Under the pieces are notes generated by a model. The model was not told the DNA's origin and made no database searches. It saw only the letters and a program-made list of their open reading frames with translations. Position numbers and translations under genes: made by a program. Shown piece after piece: positions 34,978-43,784 of a stretch of 64,000 bases of DNA. The stretch covers positions 40,149 through 104,148 of the forward strand of contig VEMY01000004.1 of assembly GCA_009711825.1 (NCBI GenBank), read 5' to 3'. Source of the stretch: Bacillota bacterium (GTDB lineage: Bacteria > Bacillota > Proteinivoracia > UBA4975 > VEMY01). Position 1 is the stretch's first letter. Each line of letters opens with the position of its first letter.

Positions 34978-35043
34978 GTAAGATAGACATCTGCACAAGA
35001 AGCATCGTTTCCACCAATTCAGTAAGGTATGGGGGGGTAAGTT

Positions 35044-35619
35044 ATGAGCGTCGCAGATTTAAAACAAAGGCTTTCTTCCATAAACGAGTTTATTTATATC
35101 GATGGCAACGATTATCTACGCGAAAAAACTTCAAATCCCTTAATAATAAAAGAAGTTATAGCCGAAGCAGAAAACTTGTTAAAAAACACAGCAGGAGAAG
35201 ATGATAAGTATTTTCTTTATGGAACATTGGGTAATTTGTATAGAATTTGCGGTGAGCCGCAGGCGGCAATCAACTACTTTAATGATTGTTTAAATTACGT
35301 ATTAGACTCCGGAAATATAAAAAGAGAAATTGTAACATCAATACGACTGGGAGAAGCATTAAAATATGCTAGTAGGCGTAATGAAGCGTTAGCGCTTTTT
35401 GATCAAGCAATCCAGAAATGTAAGGACAAAAAAATAGACACATACTTAGATTTTTCTTTCCAACACAAAGGAAAATGTCTGATGGAGTTGGGAAGGTTAG
35501 ATGAAGCCAAGGAATATTTAAATAAAGCACTCACGCTAAGAGAAATTAAAGGTGATACATCTTTAATTGATTCCACTAAACAAGCACTGGATTTGGTAAG
35601 GAGATTACAAACCCAATAA
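35044..35619 (+). CDS. Tetratricopeptide-repeat protein
   Basis: The 191-residue soluble protein contains at least three TPR-like helix pairs. Examples are YFLYGTLGNLYRICGEPQAAIN near 57, SIRLGEALKYASRRNEALALF near 100 and DFSFQHKGKCLMELGRLDEAKE near 140. It is probably an adaptor for protein-protein contacts. The gene is visibly more AT-rich than the serine hydrolase gene before it, which may mark separate acquisition. GGGGGG-TAAGTT precedes the ATG. Confidence 0.8.
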   Translation: MSVADLKQRLSSINEFIYIDGNDYLREKTSNPLIIKEVIAEAENLLKNTAGEDDKYFLYGTLGNLYRICGEPQAAINYFNDCLNYVLDSGNIKREIVTSIRLGEALKYASRRNEALALFDQAIQKCKDKKIDTYLDFSFQHKGKCLMELGRLDEAKEYLNKALTLREIKGDTSLIDSTKQALDLVRRLQTQ

Positions 35620-35922
35620 GAGGATGAGACTCTTGATACCTAAACTAACAAAGAATATCGCCGGCAATGGCGATATTCTTTTGATTAATAAGGATTGATT
35701 GACACATTGCTCGTCAGCAAGCTTCAGGCAGAACATTACCTAAATCAAGGTGCGCAGTCCAAATACTGGACTCAGCTCCTGATCTGGCAGTTCGCTAATT
35801 ACTGAGCGTGCCGGGTCTTCTTAACCGGACCTCAAATGGATAACCAGGGTTTTAAGAACTGTAGATACCCAGCTATTTCACCCATAAGGGTGATAGACGG
35901 GACTGGGGGCTAAAGGTAGTCT
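35620..35922 (+). other. Intergenic region with terminator and small hairpin
   Basis: It holds the TPR gene terminator and, close to the next gene, a TTTCACCC/GGGTGATA hairpin near 35876-35893. A 36-codon open stretch starting at a TTG near 35696 has no recognised similarity and no clear ribosome site, so it is not called. No signal peptide for the next gene could be found here in any frame. Confidence 0.4.
35654..35682 (+). terminator. Terminator of the TPR gene
   Basis: AATATCGCC and GGCGATATT pair perfectly around six bases, followed by CTTTT. Confidence 0.7.
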
Positions 35923-37395
35923 ATGGTAAAAGACGGACCCTTTGACCTGGAGGTTGGTAATAATGCACATTATACTCTTCAGGAGGCCATCGACACCGTT
36001 GCTCCAGGTGGCATGGTAAATGTACTGCCCGGTGATTATGAACTTATGGGAGCCAATCCCGCGGTAACTATTGACAAACCACTGACATTGCAGGGTGTGG
36101 ATGCTGCAGGCAATTTAATTGAGAACAAAGCCGATGTTAAAGCAATTATTAACGGAAAAGAACAGACTGCCGAATGCCTGGTTAAAGTCGAGGCCGATGA
36201 CGTGACAATCACAGGCCTGGAGCTGCGTCCGATGTATAGGGAAAAAAAAGATTTCGATGGCGAGGATTATAATGTCTCTGACTATGCCATGCTGGTTACA
36301 GGCAATAACTTTACACTGCGCCATAGCCGTATTGTCCCCAGTGATCCGCCCGTAGGTGATGGCGATGGCAGTGTAATTCTACTGTCTATTAGGTTCATGG
36401 ATGATGCCAAGCAGGCTTCTGTCCGGGACAATACTCTTAACGGATCCCTTTGGGTTACTGATGGTGCCGGCCAAGACGGCATCGAGATCATAAAGAATGA
36501 GGTAAGGTACGCCTCCAATGCTGAGCTACCCGGACTGGCTATTGATGCATATTTGCCGGAAGTCAGAGGCAATACTTTTACTCAAGAAATAGGCCTAGAG
36601 AAACCGTATACTGTTTTAGCCTTTCCAGAAAGTGGCGACGTGGATGCCGGAGACTGGCTATTGAATGTTATGTCGCAAAATTCATTTACATCTGCCTGCG
36701 TAATTGTCGATTCCCTGACTTTGCAGGTCAAAGAAGTTGGGGAACAAGGTGTTTATGCAGCATTTGCGGAGTTTGGCGATGCGGCTGCGCTTGCTGAAGC
36801 GGGCGACTTGATTATACCTTTCCATCCCGAGGCTCATCTGGGGGCTACCTTTGATTCTACTTCGATGCCTGATGGCACCTCGGTGGCTTTTCCCACTGAG
36901 GGCCCGGTGGCGATTGTGCCAAAAGCATCTTTGCCTGGGGATGGAGAATACACCGTGACCATCACGCTTGACGCCCCTCCTGCCGATTTACCTGCCGGCT
37001 GGGAGTTTATCGGCGGCGGTTACTTCACCTTGGAAGCTGCTAATGGTAATGTGGATGAGTTTGTGGAAGGTGAGCCGGCTTATATTTGGGTGTTTGACTA
37101 TCCAACAAATGTAGATCTTGATGAGCTGGCCTTCTTCCGCTATGATACCGAGACCGAGCAATGGGTTGAACAGGCAATGGAGCTTGATGCAGAAAACAAC
37201 AGACTTGTCGTTACAACCCCGCGCTGGAGCTATTTCGCCATGATGCAGGAGGGTGAGTCACTTCCTCCCGCTGAGCCAGGTACCCCTGAGCCCACAACAC
37301 CGAAGACTGGGGCAGGTATCATGTGGTTGATGAACTTAGGTTTGGTAATGTTATTGGTAGGTTTGCTGCTGCTTAGACGGCGGGCAGTAGAATAG
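35923..37395 (+). CDS. Parallel-beta-helix-type surface protein with LPXTG-like C-terminus, no signal peptide
   Basis: The 490-residue frame begins in mid-domain style (YTLQEAIDTVAPGGMVNVLPG). This is the usual first coil of pectate-lyase-like beta helices, which normally follows a signal peptide. None is present, and stop codons lie directly upstream in frame. A middle region (about 320-430) is beta-rich. The C-terminus has a Pro/Thr linker, PKTGAG, a hydrophobic helix (about 467-485) and LRRRAVE, a sortase-type or membrane anchor. It may be a 5'-truncated gene or use an unrecognised export route. A degenerate copy of its tail lies near 38.45 kb. Confidence 0.65.
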   Translation: MVKDGPFDLEVGNNAHYTLQEAIDTVAPGGMVNVLPGDYELMGANPAVTIDKPLTLQGVDAAGNLIENKADVKAIINGKEQTAECLVKVEADDVTITGLELRPMYREKKDFDGEDYNVSDYAMLVTGNNFTLRHSRIVPSDPPVGDGDGSVILLSIRFMDDAKQASVRDNTLNGSLWVTDGAGQDGIEIIKNEVRYASNAELPGLAIDAYLPEVRGNTFTQEIGLEKPYTVLAFPESGDVDAGDWLLNVMSQNSFTSACVIVDSLTLQVKEVGEQGVYAAFAEFGDAAALAEAGDLIIPFHPEAHLGATFDSTSMPDGTSVAFPTEGPVAIVPKASLPGDGEYTVTITLDAPPADLPAGWEFIGGGYFTLEAANGNVDEFVEGEPAYIWVFDYPTNVDLDELAFFRYDTETEQWVEQAMELDAENNRLVVTTPRWSYFAMMQEGESLPPAEPGTPEPTTPKTGAGIMWLMNLGLVMLLVGLLLLRRRAVE

Positions 37396-37489
37396 ACTTT
37401 CAGGCTGTTGGCTAGTGCCAGCAGCCTTTTTTATGTACATAACCGGCCAAACATGTTGCCCTTATGCCAGCTACTATCAGGTTGTATAG
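37337..37489 (+). repeat. Direct repeat, copy 1: surface-protein tail, terminator and flank
   Basis: The last coding bases, the terminator hairpin and about 60 bases after it recur in diverged form at 38447-38562. The clearest block starts GCCAGCAGCCTTTT at 37417 and continues through ACATAACCGGC and AAACATGTTGC. Confidence 0.75.
37403..37432 (+). terminator. Terminator of the surface-protein gene
   Basis: GGCTGTTGGC and GCCAGCAGCC form a 10-bp stem with one wobble pair, then TTTTTT. Confidence 0.78.
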
Positions 37490-37602
37490 TTGCTCCTCCA
37501 CTCGGCTTTCCCAGGTTTAGAGATCGGGATTGAAGGCCTGTGGTTGAATTGAGTTTAATAACTGCTGTCCAGGAGCTATTATTAGTGGGATACCTGAAAA
37601 TG

Positions 37603-37611
37603 TGGTATAAT
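37603..37611 (+). promoter_or_regulatory. Extended -10 promoter of the Fic module
   Basis: TGGTATAAT lies about 27 nt before the antitoxin start. The -35 region is weak. Confidence 0.5.
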
Positions 37612-37637
37612 TATGAAAGTAGAGGGAGGTGTGTTTT

Positions 37638-37826
37638 TTGAAGAAGACAATATCCCGTCATGCTCGTATTATTAAAAACGCTGAAGTTAATTGCAAAATA
37701 GAGGGTTTTTCGGTATCTAAGCAAACTAAGCGAGATTGTTTGGAAATGCTTCGTGGCAATACCTCTGCTGATAAGCTTGTCGCCAAATACAAGAGGAAAA
37801 GTATTAGGGAAGAGTATGACCGATGA
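37638..37826 (+). CDS. VbhA-like antitoxin of a Fic module
   Basis: The predicted protein has 62 residues. TTG at 37638 lies 9 nt after GGGAGG, while an in-frame GTG at 37629 abuts the ribosome site and is less likely. It is a small basic helical protein. NCKIEG (N18-G23) matches the inhibitory motif (S/T)xxxE(G/N) of Fic antitoxins, with Asn replacing Ser/Thr. In VbhA and relatives the motif Glu blocks ATP binding in the Fic active site. It overlaps the toxin gene by 11 nt, as expected for a coupled antitoxin-toxin pair. Confidence 0.72.
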   Translation: MKKTISRHARIIKNAEVNCKIEGFSVSKQTKRDCLEMLRGNTSADKLVAKYKRKSIREEYDR

Positions 37827-38403
37827 TTATTTTGTTGAAGATGAGGAGATCATCCAAAACAAATTAGGAATTAAAGACCCAAAAATACTTCATAGGTTTG
37901 AGGAAGAAATAACTTTTATTCGGATAGCTGAAATTGAGGATAAACCTGTAGTTGGTTCATTTGATTTTGATCACTTAAAGGAGATTCATAAGCGGATATT
38001 CTCGGATATATACGATTTTGCTGGCAAAGCAAGAACTGTCAATCTTCTAAAAAACAGCAGTGTATTCTGTTACTCTGAAAATATTGAGTCAGAGCAAAAG
38101 TCTATTTTTACTAAGCTCGCTAAAAACAATTATCTTAAATCCTTACCTAAAGATGAATTTATTAGGAAATTTGCTGAACTTGCAGGGGATTTAAACGCTC
38201 TGCATCCGTTTCGTGAAGGTAATGGCAGGGCAATTAGAGTTTTTTTGAGTCAGCTTGGACGTAATGCAGATTATGACATTCGATATAGAGATGCCGATAT
38301 AAAAGAGCTTCTTGAAGCTGATATTGCGGCTTTTCATTGTGATTTTAAGCCAATGATAGAGCTCCTGAACAAAATAACGTTTCCACTAAAATCAGAGTGG
38401 TAG
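37816..38403 (+). CDS. Fic domain protein, putative AMP-transferase toxin
   Basis: The predicted protein has 195 residues, starting at the ATG inside the antitoxin gene. The Fic motif HPFREGNGRAIR (H130 onward) is complete, with catalytic His, the acidic residue in the anion-binding loop and Arg. Such proteins transfer AMP or other nucleotide phosphates to target proteins and are toxic unless held by the antitoxin. DNA here is AT-rich relative to the surroundings. The module lies between two copies of a surface-protein tail sequence, consistent with insertion or local duplication. Confidence 0.88.
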   Translation: MTDDYFVEDEEIIQNKLGIKDPKILHRFEEEITFIRIAEIEDKPVVGSFDFDHLKEIHKRIFSDIYDFAGKARTVNLLKNSSVFCYSENIESEQKSIFTKLAKNNYLKSLPKDEFIRKFAELAGDLNALHPFREGNGRAIRVFLSQLGRNADYDIRYRDADIKELLEADIAAFHCDFKPMIELLNKITFPLKSEW

Positions 38404-38446
38404 ATGGCCGTGCCGCTAAGTAATCTAACCTAAAGAGGTTTAAAAT

Positions 38447-38562
38447 AGGCTTAGTTATGATATTGGGCGGTTTGCTGCTGTTGGCAAAAATGCCAGCAGC
38501 CTTTTAATGTACATAACCGGCAAACATGTTGCTCGTATGTCAGCTGCTATCCTGATTACTTA
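38447..38562 (+). repeat. Direct repeat, copy 2: decayed surface-protein tail and terminator
   Basis: TTAGTTATGATATTGGGC followed by GGTTTGCTGCTG corresponds to the codons for the anchor helix of the 35923 gene. A hairpin ending GCCAGCAGCC and the same downstream block follow. No open frame leads into it, so it is a remnant. No other function is seen in the surrounding 38404-38583. Confidence 0.72.
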
Positions 38563-38583
38563 GTTGATAATAAGCACAAACAG

Positions 38584-38733
38584 TTGATAATGCTTGTCTC
38601 TGGCGATATATTGAGGCTGGAGGTGGATAATATGCCCAGCACTGCCCTGATGACAGCGCAGGAAAACGATTGTAAACTGGTGATAGATGCCAGTTTTCTC
38701 TTTGGCAGGACTACCCAGACAAAGGTTGAATAA
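38584..38733 (+). pseudogene. Decayed 5' remnant of an HTH-Uma2 gene with its promoter
   Basis: Promoter TTGATA-17 bp-TATATT, ribosome site CTGGAGGTGG and the first eleven codons (MPSTALMTAQE) are nearly identical to those of the intact copy at 42945-43025. After the eleventh codon the sequence diverges and the frame stops at 38733. A deletion or recombination evidently removed the rest of the gene. It may still be transcribed. Confidence 0.78.
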
Positions 38734-38834
38734 CTAGAAAGGGGCATGGAACTCCTAAGCTCCTGGCTATTATTACTTTTAAACCCGTAGACTTACTATG
38801 CCCCCGGATTGTTATAGAAAGTGGAGGTTAAACG

Positions 38835-39745
38835 ATGATTGAAATGTTAAGGTAAAAGGCATTGGCAGAGGGTGACAGATTGCAACTATTAAGTATTGAA
38901 CGCTTGCACAGTCTCCAAGCCGAGCTTGAACTCTTTAGGAAAGAGGAAACTTTAAATAAGTTTCAGAGCTGGGTTATGAAGAATTTGTACAAGTTTGAGC
39001 TGGCAGCTGATTTTGCTGCAAAGTCGGTAATTATTGTTGCGATTCCACACCCGCCCTATGCAGAGGTGGAATTTATCTGGAAAGGCGACCAATATCGTTT
39101 TAAGAGCCTGGTAATGTCCGATTCAGAGAACACAAAGAGGTATCTGACCAGCCTCGTTGCTGAAGGAGGCTATCGCCTGAAACATGCACCTGACCTCCCC
39201 CTGAAGCGATTGGCGGTTCATAGTGGCTTAGCGGTATACGGAAAAAATAATATCTGTTTGTCGATGGATTGGGCAGTTATTTTTCCATTGACGCCTACTT
39301 TTCGGACCTGCCATGTACGGACGAATGGCTGGAAATACAGCACGCTGAGGAATGTACTGAGTGCAGTATTTGTGCAAACTCATGCCCCACAGGAGCGATT
39401 GGCCCTGAGCGGTTCATGATTAATAATGAAAGATGTTTAACATACTTCAACGAAAGCCCGCGAAAAATTCCCGATTGGGTGCCTCTGTCGGCGCATCATT
39501 GTTTATATGGCTGCTTAAAGTGCCAGCTATCGTGCCCCATGAATCAAGATTATGAACTAATGCAACCGGGAGTTGTGAAATTTACTGAAGAAGAGACGGA
39601 TATGTTGCTGACAAAAAAGCAGAAAGAGTTTACCCCTGGTCTAAAGGAAAAGTGCAGGGTTCTAGGCCTGGACCAGTGGATAGCAGCTATTCCCAGGAAT
39701 CTAAAGATATTGCTTGAGCAAAATTCAGCATCTGCTTCCCATTGA
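38835..39745 (+). pseudogene. QueG-like/4Fe-4S double-cluster protein, broken by a stop codon and a frameshift
   Basis: The natural start is ATG at 38835, 8 nt after TGGAGG. Codon 7 is TAA (38853), after which the frame continues with clear protein for 138 codons. Near 39268 the frame must shift by one base (a missing T would give SMDLGSYFS) to keep homology. The second part carries two ferredoxin-like cysteine clusters, CTECSICANSCPTG and CLYGCLKCQLSCP, as in epoxyqueuosine-reductase-related proteins. Two independent lesions argue for a real pseudogene rather than one read error. The intact protein would be about 300 residues. Confidence 0.82.
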
Positions 39746-39749
39746 GTCG

Positions 39750-40541
39750 TTAATGGCGCTGAATAATCCCCAACAGCCACTCCTTTTCTCCCGGGAGCTT
39801 CTCACCGAGCCTCGCGGCGGCAACAGGGATCAGCCATTGCTGAATAACCTTTTGTGCTGTACCAGCCAACCTGACGTACTCCCGTAAATAAGCCCGGGAC
39901 AGCAACCTCTTTAACGGTCGGGACATCAGGCCCAAGAGTGTTGAACTGCCTTCGGGCAGGTAAGGGGAGTTGATCATAATCCAGGTTCGGGCCACATCAC
40001 TTGCCGGGTGCCCCGAATACGCATTGGTCCAGTCAATTGCAATCGCGTTGCTTCCCCGGATAAGAATATTATCCGGATGGAAATCCCCGTGGCAGACAGC
40101 TTGTTGCCCATTCAAGGTTTCCAGGTGGTCGAGAATTTTCTCTGTTTGCGCTCCCAACAGGTCCGCTGCCTCACCAATTGCCTGAGTAATCCTCGCTTTT
40201 TGCGGAGGCAGTTCCTCCAGGGATGACCCATGGATTTTACAGTGCAGCCGGGCCATTTCCCGACCGAAAGACATGACCAGCCACGGCCTCGCTTCGATAT
40301 GACTCAACATCGACTGCCCGGGTATTTTTTCAAATATCAGCCCTTTACGGTTTCCCACCTTAACAATCCCGAATACCTCTGGTGAGGGAATACCCTGCTC
40401 CCACACTGCCCGGCTAATATCTGCTTCCCGCTCGATAGCTTCTGTAGGAAAGTTCTCGAAGTACAGCTTAACCAGCTTATCTTTACCCCAGGCATATACT
40501 TCTGCCGTCCTGCCGATGCCAATCAATTCTCCCCTGGACAT
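39750..40541 (-). CDS. APH-family phosphotransferase
   Basis: The 263-residue protein has the aminoglycoside phosphotransferase/choline-kinase-like fold. An N-terminal nucleotide region (VYAWGKDKLVKLYFEN) precedes the catalytic loop VCHGDFHPDNIL and the metal-binding IAIDWTNAY. Substrates of this family range from aminoglycosides to small alcohols and sugars. Nothing here identifies one, and a resistance role should not be assumed. It overlaps the end of the upstream MFS gene by 19 nt and is probably co-transcribed with it. Confidence 0.87.
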   Translation of the reverse strand: MSRGELIGIGRTAEVYAWGKDKLVKLYFENFPTEAIEREADISRAVWEQGIPSPEVFGIVKVGNRKGLIFEKIPGQSMLSHIEARPWLVMSFGREMARLHCKIHGSSLEELPPQKARITQAIGEAADLLGAQTEKILDHLETLNGQQAVCHGDFHPDNILIRGSNAIAIDWTNAYSGHPASDVARTWIMINSPYLPEGSSTLLGLMSRPLKRLLSRAYLREYVRLAGTAQKVIQQWLIPVAAARLGEKLPGEKEWLLGIIQRH

Positions 40542-41788
40542 GGTGTTCTCTCCCTTCTGATATCGGTGGAACCCAGTATCAATGTATTAACCAATAACAT
40601 TAACGCTCCCCCAGCAACGGGCATGACAGAGGCCGGGGCCACAGTACTTAGCGTCCCTGATAAAACCAGGGCAAGGATCGCCTTGGCGCCGCTAATACCC
40701 AGGCTCAATACCCGACCCAGATAATCTCTGGGCACCAAAACCTGGAGCTCGTGGATTAAAGGCACGTTTATCAGAGAGATACCCCAATAATTATCAACAG
40801 AACCATCACCATTACCATATAAACCACAAGATTGATCCCGGTGTTTTGCATCAGGGCAGGCACCCCAATTAGCGTCATGCTTATGGCCAGGCACAACCCC
40901 ACCCCCCTTTAGCAACCGCATGTAGGGAAGTAGTTTCATCACCCTTGGCGCCACTGCCGCTCCCAGTACCATGCCCACCGGCAAGCCTGCCTTAATAATT
41001 CCGTAGTTGGCGGAACCCAGGCCCAACTCATTGTTAACGATATACGGTAGGGGCACTGTGACGCCAAACCCAACAAAGAAGTTCATGCTGACAAATACAC
41101 CGAGAATCTGCAGCAGCGTCCTGGATTTAAGAATAAAGGTCGCCGCTTTTTTAATTTCCGCTCCTAAAAGCAGCCTGCCAGACTGGGGCCTGACGCTGCA
41201 GCCATTATAGTTGAAATCGAGAAAGAGCTCCAACAGGGCCGACAGCAAAAAAGATAGGGCATTGACCAGGATGAAGGCCTCAATGTCCATGAGCGCAAAA
41301 AGTATCCCGCCACAGACCGGACCGAGAAAAGCTGATGTCGAATCGATAACCTTGCTCAGCGAATTTAGCCTCATCAGCCTGTCGTAAAGCACTAAGCTCG
41401 GCTTCCCGCTGTCTAAGGCTACAACAAAGACTGCGTTGAGGATTGCAAGCAGAAATATGCCAGTATAAACCATGGCCAGGTGAAGTTCAAAACTTCTGCC
41501 CAGCAAATACAATACCAGCAGCACAAGCGCACTGATAAAATCTGTTCCTGCCACAAGCATTTTTTTGTCCAATCTGTCTGTTAGGACTCCGGCCACGGGG
41601 CTAATCAATACCGTCGGGACTGTGCCCAATGCCAGGGCAAGGGCAAAGCTCAGTCCAGATCCGGTCAGATTAAGAATATACAATCCCATGGCAAAGGCGT
41701 ACACTGCACCGCCAAAGGCAGATACAGATTTCCCCAGACAAAACAACACAATATTCCGGGACTCTCGGCCAAAAGCAAGGCTATACAT
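40523..41788 (-). pseudogene. MFS transporter with an internally frame-scrambled segment
   Basis: The frame is formally open for 421 residues and starts like an MFS_3-type exporter (SVSAFGGAVYAFAMGLYIL, GVLTDRLDKKMLV). Residues about 306-342 are not membrane-like (GHKHDANWGACPD and so on). The neighbouring frame encodes the expected helices (LCLAISMTLIGVPALM, VVYMVMVMVLLIIIGVSL). Changes in a G run near 40897-40907 and in a TC repeat near 40772-40779 together restore the frame. The product would lack one or two membrane helices, so it is probably non-functional, unless the sequence has two read errors. A strong GGAGGTGG site precedes the ATG. Confidence 0.72.
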
Positions 41789-41871
41789 TCACGCCACCTC
41801 CTTTTGACCCCAGTTTAAATAATCGTCCGCACCCCATGTAAAGAGCTAACTAACGCCGATTCCACTCCAAA

Positions 41872-41901
41872 AACAATAAAACATGGGGCTAACCCCATGT
41901 T
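41872..41901 (-). terminator. Terminator of the methyltransferase pseudogene
   Basis: AACATGGGG and CCCCATGTT pair around four bases, followed by TTATTGTTTTT on the minus strand. Confidence 0.75.
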
Positions 41902-41922
41902 CTATCACAAGACTTCTCAAGC

Positions 41923-42758
41923 CTATCTGGTTCCGTAATACATATATGTGTAGATTTTCTCACCTTCCACAAAGTAAGCCTCAAAGTCTGCGCCCTTCTC
42001 TATGGTATCCAGCTCTTTTTCTGTAACCCCCCGGTAACCCAGGGACGCAATAGAATCTTGAATCCCTGGCAATGTAAAGTTCCGGCGGCACTCTTCGGCA
42101 ATGACGCCATTGTGGGCGAAATTCCTAAAGACCACATAGCAAGCGTAAAGACTTGATTGGTCTTTAACATAGCGGTCCGTCGCCGGCAGCAGAGAACCTG
42201 GGTGGTGAGGCAGTAACTGGTACTGCCCATCAGATCAAGGAGCACATCGGCACATCTCGTCTGTATGGGTATATGTAAAAAGTCTGCACAAATGAATAGA
42301 ATGTTCTTTCTGCATCCCGCCATCTCCAGGGAATCTTTGAGGAACTTCAGCTTTTCTAGGTTGTGATCAACAGCGATATATAAGCAGTCAGCGGGCAAAT
42401 CTTTGTAGATGTATCTCAGAAAAAAGCCAATGCCAGTTCCCAGCTCCAATAACACCCTGCCGTTCAGAGAAGGAAAGTCCATCTGGCTGTGGAGCCACTC
42501 CAGGCCCCGGCTGATACTATCTACAAAAGGAGCTTTCTCCAGGCTGATATAATCACTGAGATACTTGCCGTAGTCCCGGCCTGGAGGCATCGAATCCCGT
42601 GGGGCCCTCACTATACCTGATTCTATGCTGTACTGCTGCCCACAGCTACAGACAAACTTTCCATCTACTACATGATTGTCCTGGACGGTAGCTTCGGACA
42701 GGGACAATTGCCTGGAGCAGGAGTGGCAGCCCATAACTGGCAAATTATTAAGGTTCAA
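41923..42758 (-). pseudogene. SAM-dependent methyltransferase, single-base frameshift
   Basis: The N-terminal part has two zinc-ribbon-like Cys pairs (CHSC and CSCG), then a class I methyltransferase core with motif I LLELGTGIGFFLRY and an acidic residue in YIAVDH. After DLMGSTSY the reading frame becomes nonsense. The frame offset by one base continues sensibly (LPHHPGSLLPATDRYV, then NGVIAEECRRNFTLPGIQ) to a stop at 41923. A single lost C near 42212-42217 explains this. The start codon may be TTG at 42758. It lacks a recognised substrate domain. Confidence 0.75.
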
Positions 42759-42944
42759 ACCCAGTCTGGTCTCCCTGTATCTCTCCTCCCGGATAACAGT
42801 GAATGCCGTTTTCTAAAGCACATTACAGATTAACATCTTCCCCATACAATTTATGTTCTCCTTCATGGTAAAAAAAGTTCTTCAGCTTGTGTGCAGAGGC
42901 TTAGACAGATTGCGGACTGCCCAGTTGATAACGAGCAACAGTAG

Positions 42945-42973
42945 TTGACAATACTTTTCCATAGCGATATATT
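42945..42973 (+). promoter_or_regulatory. Promoter of the second HTH-Uma2 gene
   Basis: TTGACA and TATATT are 17 bp apart. The segment from the -10 box to the ATG is almost identical to that at 38607-38634. Confidence 0.8.
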
Positions 42974-42992
42974 GAGGCTGGAGGTGGATGAT

Positions 42993-43733
42993 ATGCCCAG
43001 CGCTGCCCTGATGACCGCGCAGGAAGTTGCCGAGGCCCTGGACATCTCTGTTGAGACCGTTTTGAAATTTACCCAGAACAAGCAGATACCTTCTACTGAA
43101 CTAGCAAACGGCGAACACAGATACGATTTATCTGCCGTTCTTGCTGCTCTGCCTTTTGTTAAGGAAAGATCTATTGATTACCCAGTGAAGCAACCCTTGA
43201 CATACGAAGATTACCTGAAGATACCCAATGAACCCGGGGTAAGGATTGAAATTTTGGACGGGGTTTTAGTCAAAGACCCATCGCCCGTTCCTAGGCACCA
43301 ATTTGCCGGCTTTCGTATTGCACTGATACTGGAGAAGTACTTTGCCACTCGCGATCCCAAGGGGATATTGTTCATTGCCCCTCTGGACATCACTTTGACC
43401 GAGGTAAATGTTGTCCAGCCGGATTTGCTGTATGTATCCGGCAGCCAAAAGAGCATTATCGAAGAAAAGCGCATAAACGGCGCCCCCGAGATAGTTGTAG
43501 AAGTTCTTTCCCCTGGAAGCTTACACAAGGACAGGGTGCTGAAAATGGAAATCTACCTAAAAGCGGGCGTCGGGCATTACTGGTTGGTTGACCCCCACGA
43601 GAAAACTTTTGAGGCCTACCAGCTCAGTGGCGGCAAATATGTTCTAGTCGCAACAGGTCGCGGCACTGATACCGTGCTACATCCTGACTTTCCTGGGCTG
43701 AAGGTAAATCTAGAAGAACTATGGCAGGATTAA
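42993..43733 (+). CDS. HTH-Uma2 family putative endonuclease
   Basis: The predicted protein has 246 residues. ATG at 42993 is 7-8 nt after GGAGGTGG. The N-terminal helix-turn-helix (MTAQEVAEALDISVETVLKF) is close to that of the 29210 copy. A Uma2 domain follows, with VQPDLLYVSG, IVVEVLSPGSLHKDRVLKM and GVGHYWLVDPHE. Ordering Asp, Glu and Lys as in PD-(D/E)XK nucleases suggests a metal-dependent nuclease fold, though activity is unproven for most Uma2 proteins. The Phd-Uma2 gene follows after 51 nt on the same strand. Confidence 0.85.
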   Translation: MPSAALMTAQEVAEALDISVETVLKFTQNKQIPSTELANGEHRYDLSAVLAALPFVKERSIDYPVKQPLTYEDYLKIPNEPGVRIEILDGVLVKDPSPVPRHQFAGFRIALILEKYFATRDPKGILFIAPLDITLTEVNVVQPDLLYVSGSQKSIIEEKRINGAPEIVVEVLSPGSLHKDRVLKMEIYLKAGVGHYWLVDPHEKTFEAYQLSGGKYVLVATGRGTDTVLHPDFPGLKVNLEELWQD

Positions 43734-43784
43734 GATTCTGGCTTTGCGTATAATTATAGGTGCAAAATGATTGGAGGAATCAGG

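Noticed and set aside
35696..35806. Open stretch of about 36 codons between the TPR and surface-protein genes
   Set aside because: It has a TTG start without a convincing ribosome site and no similarity that I can recognise.
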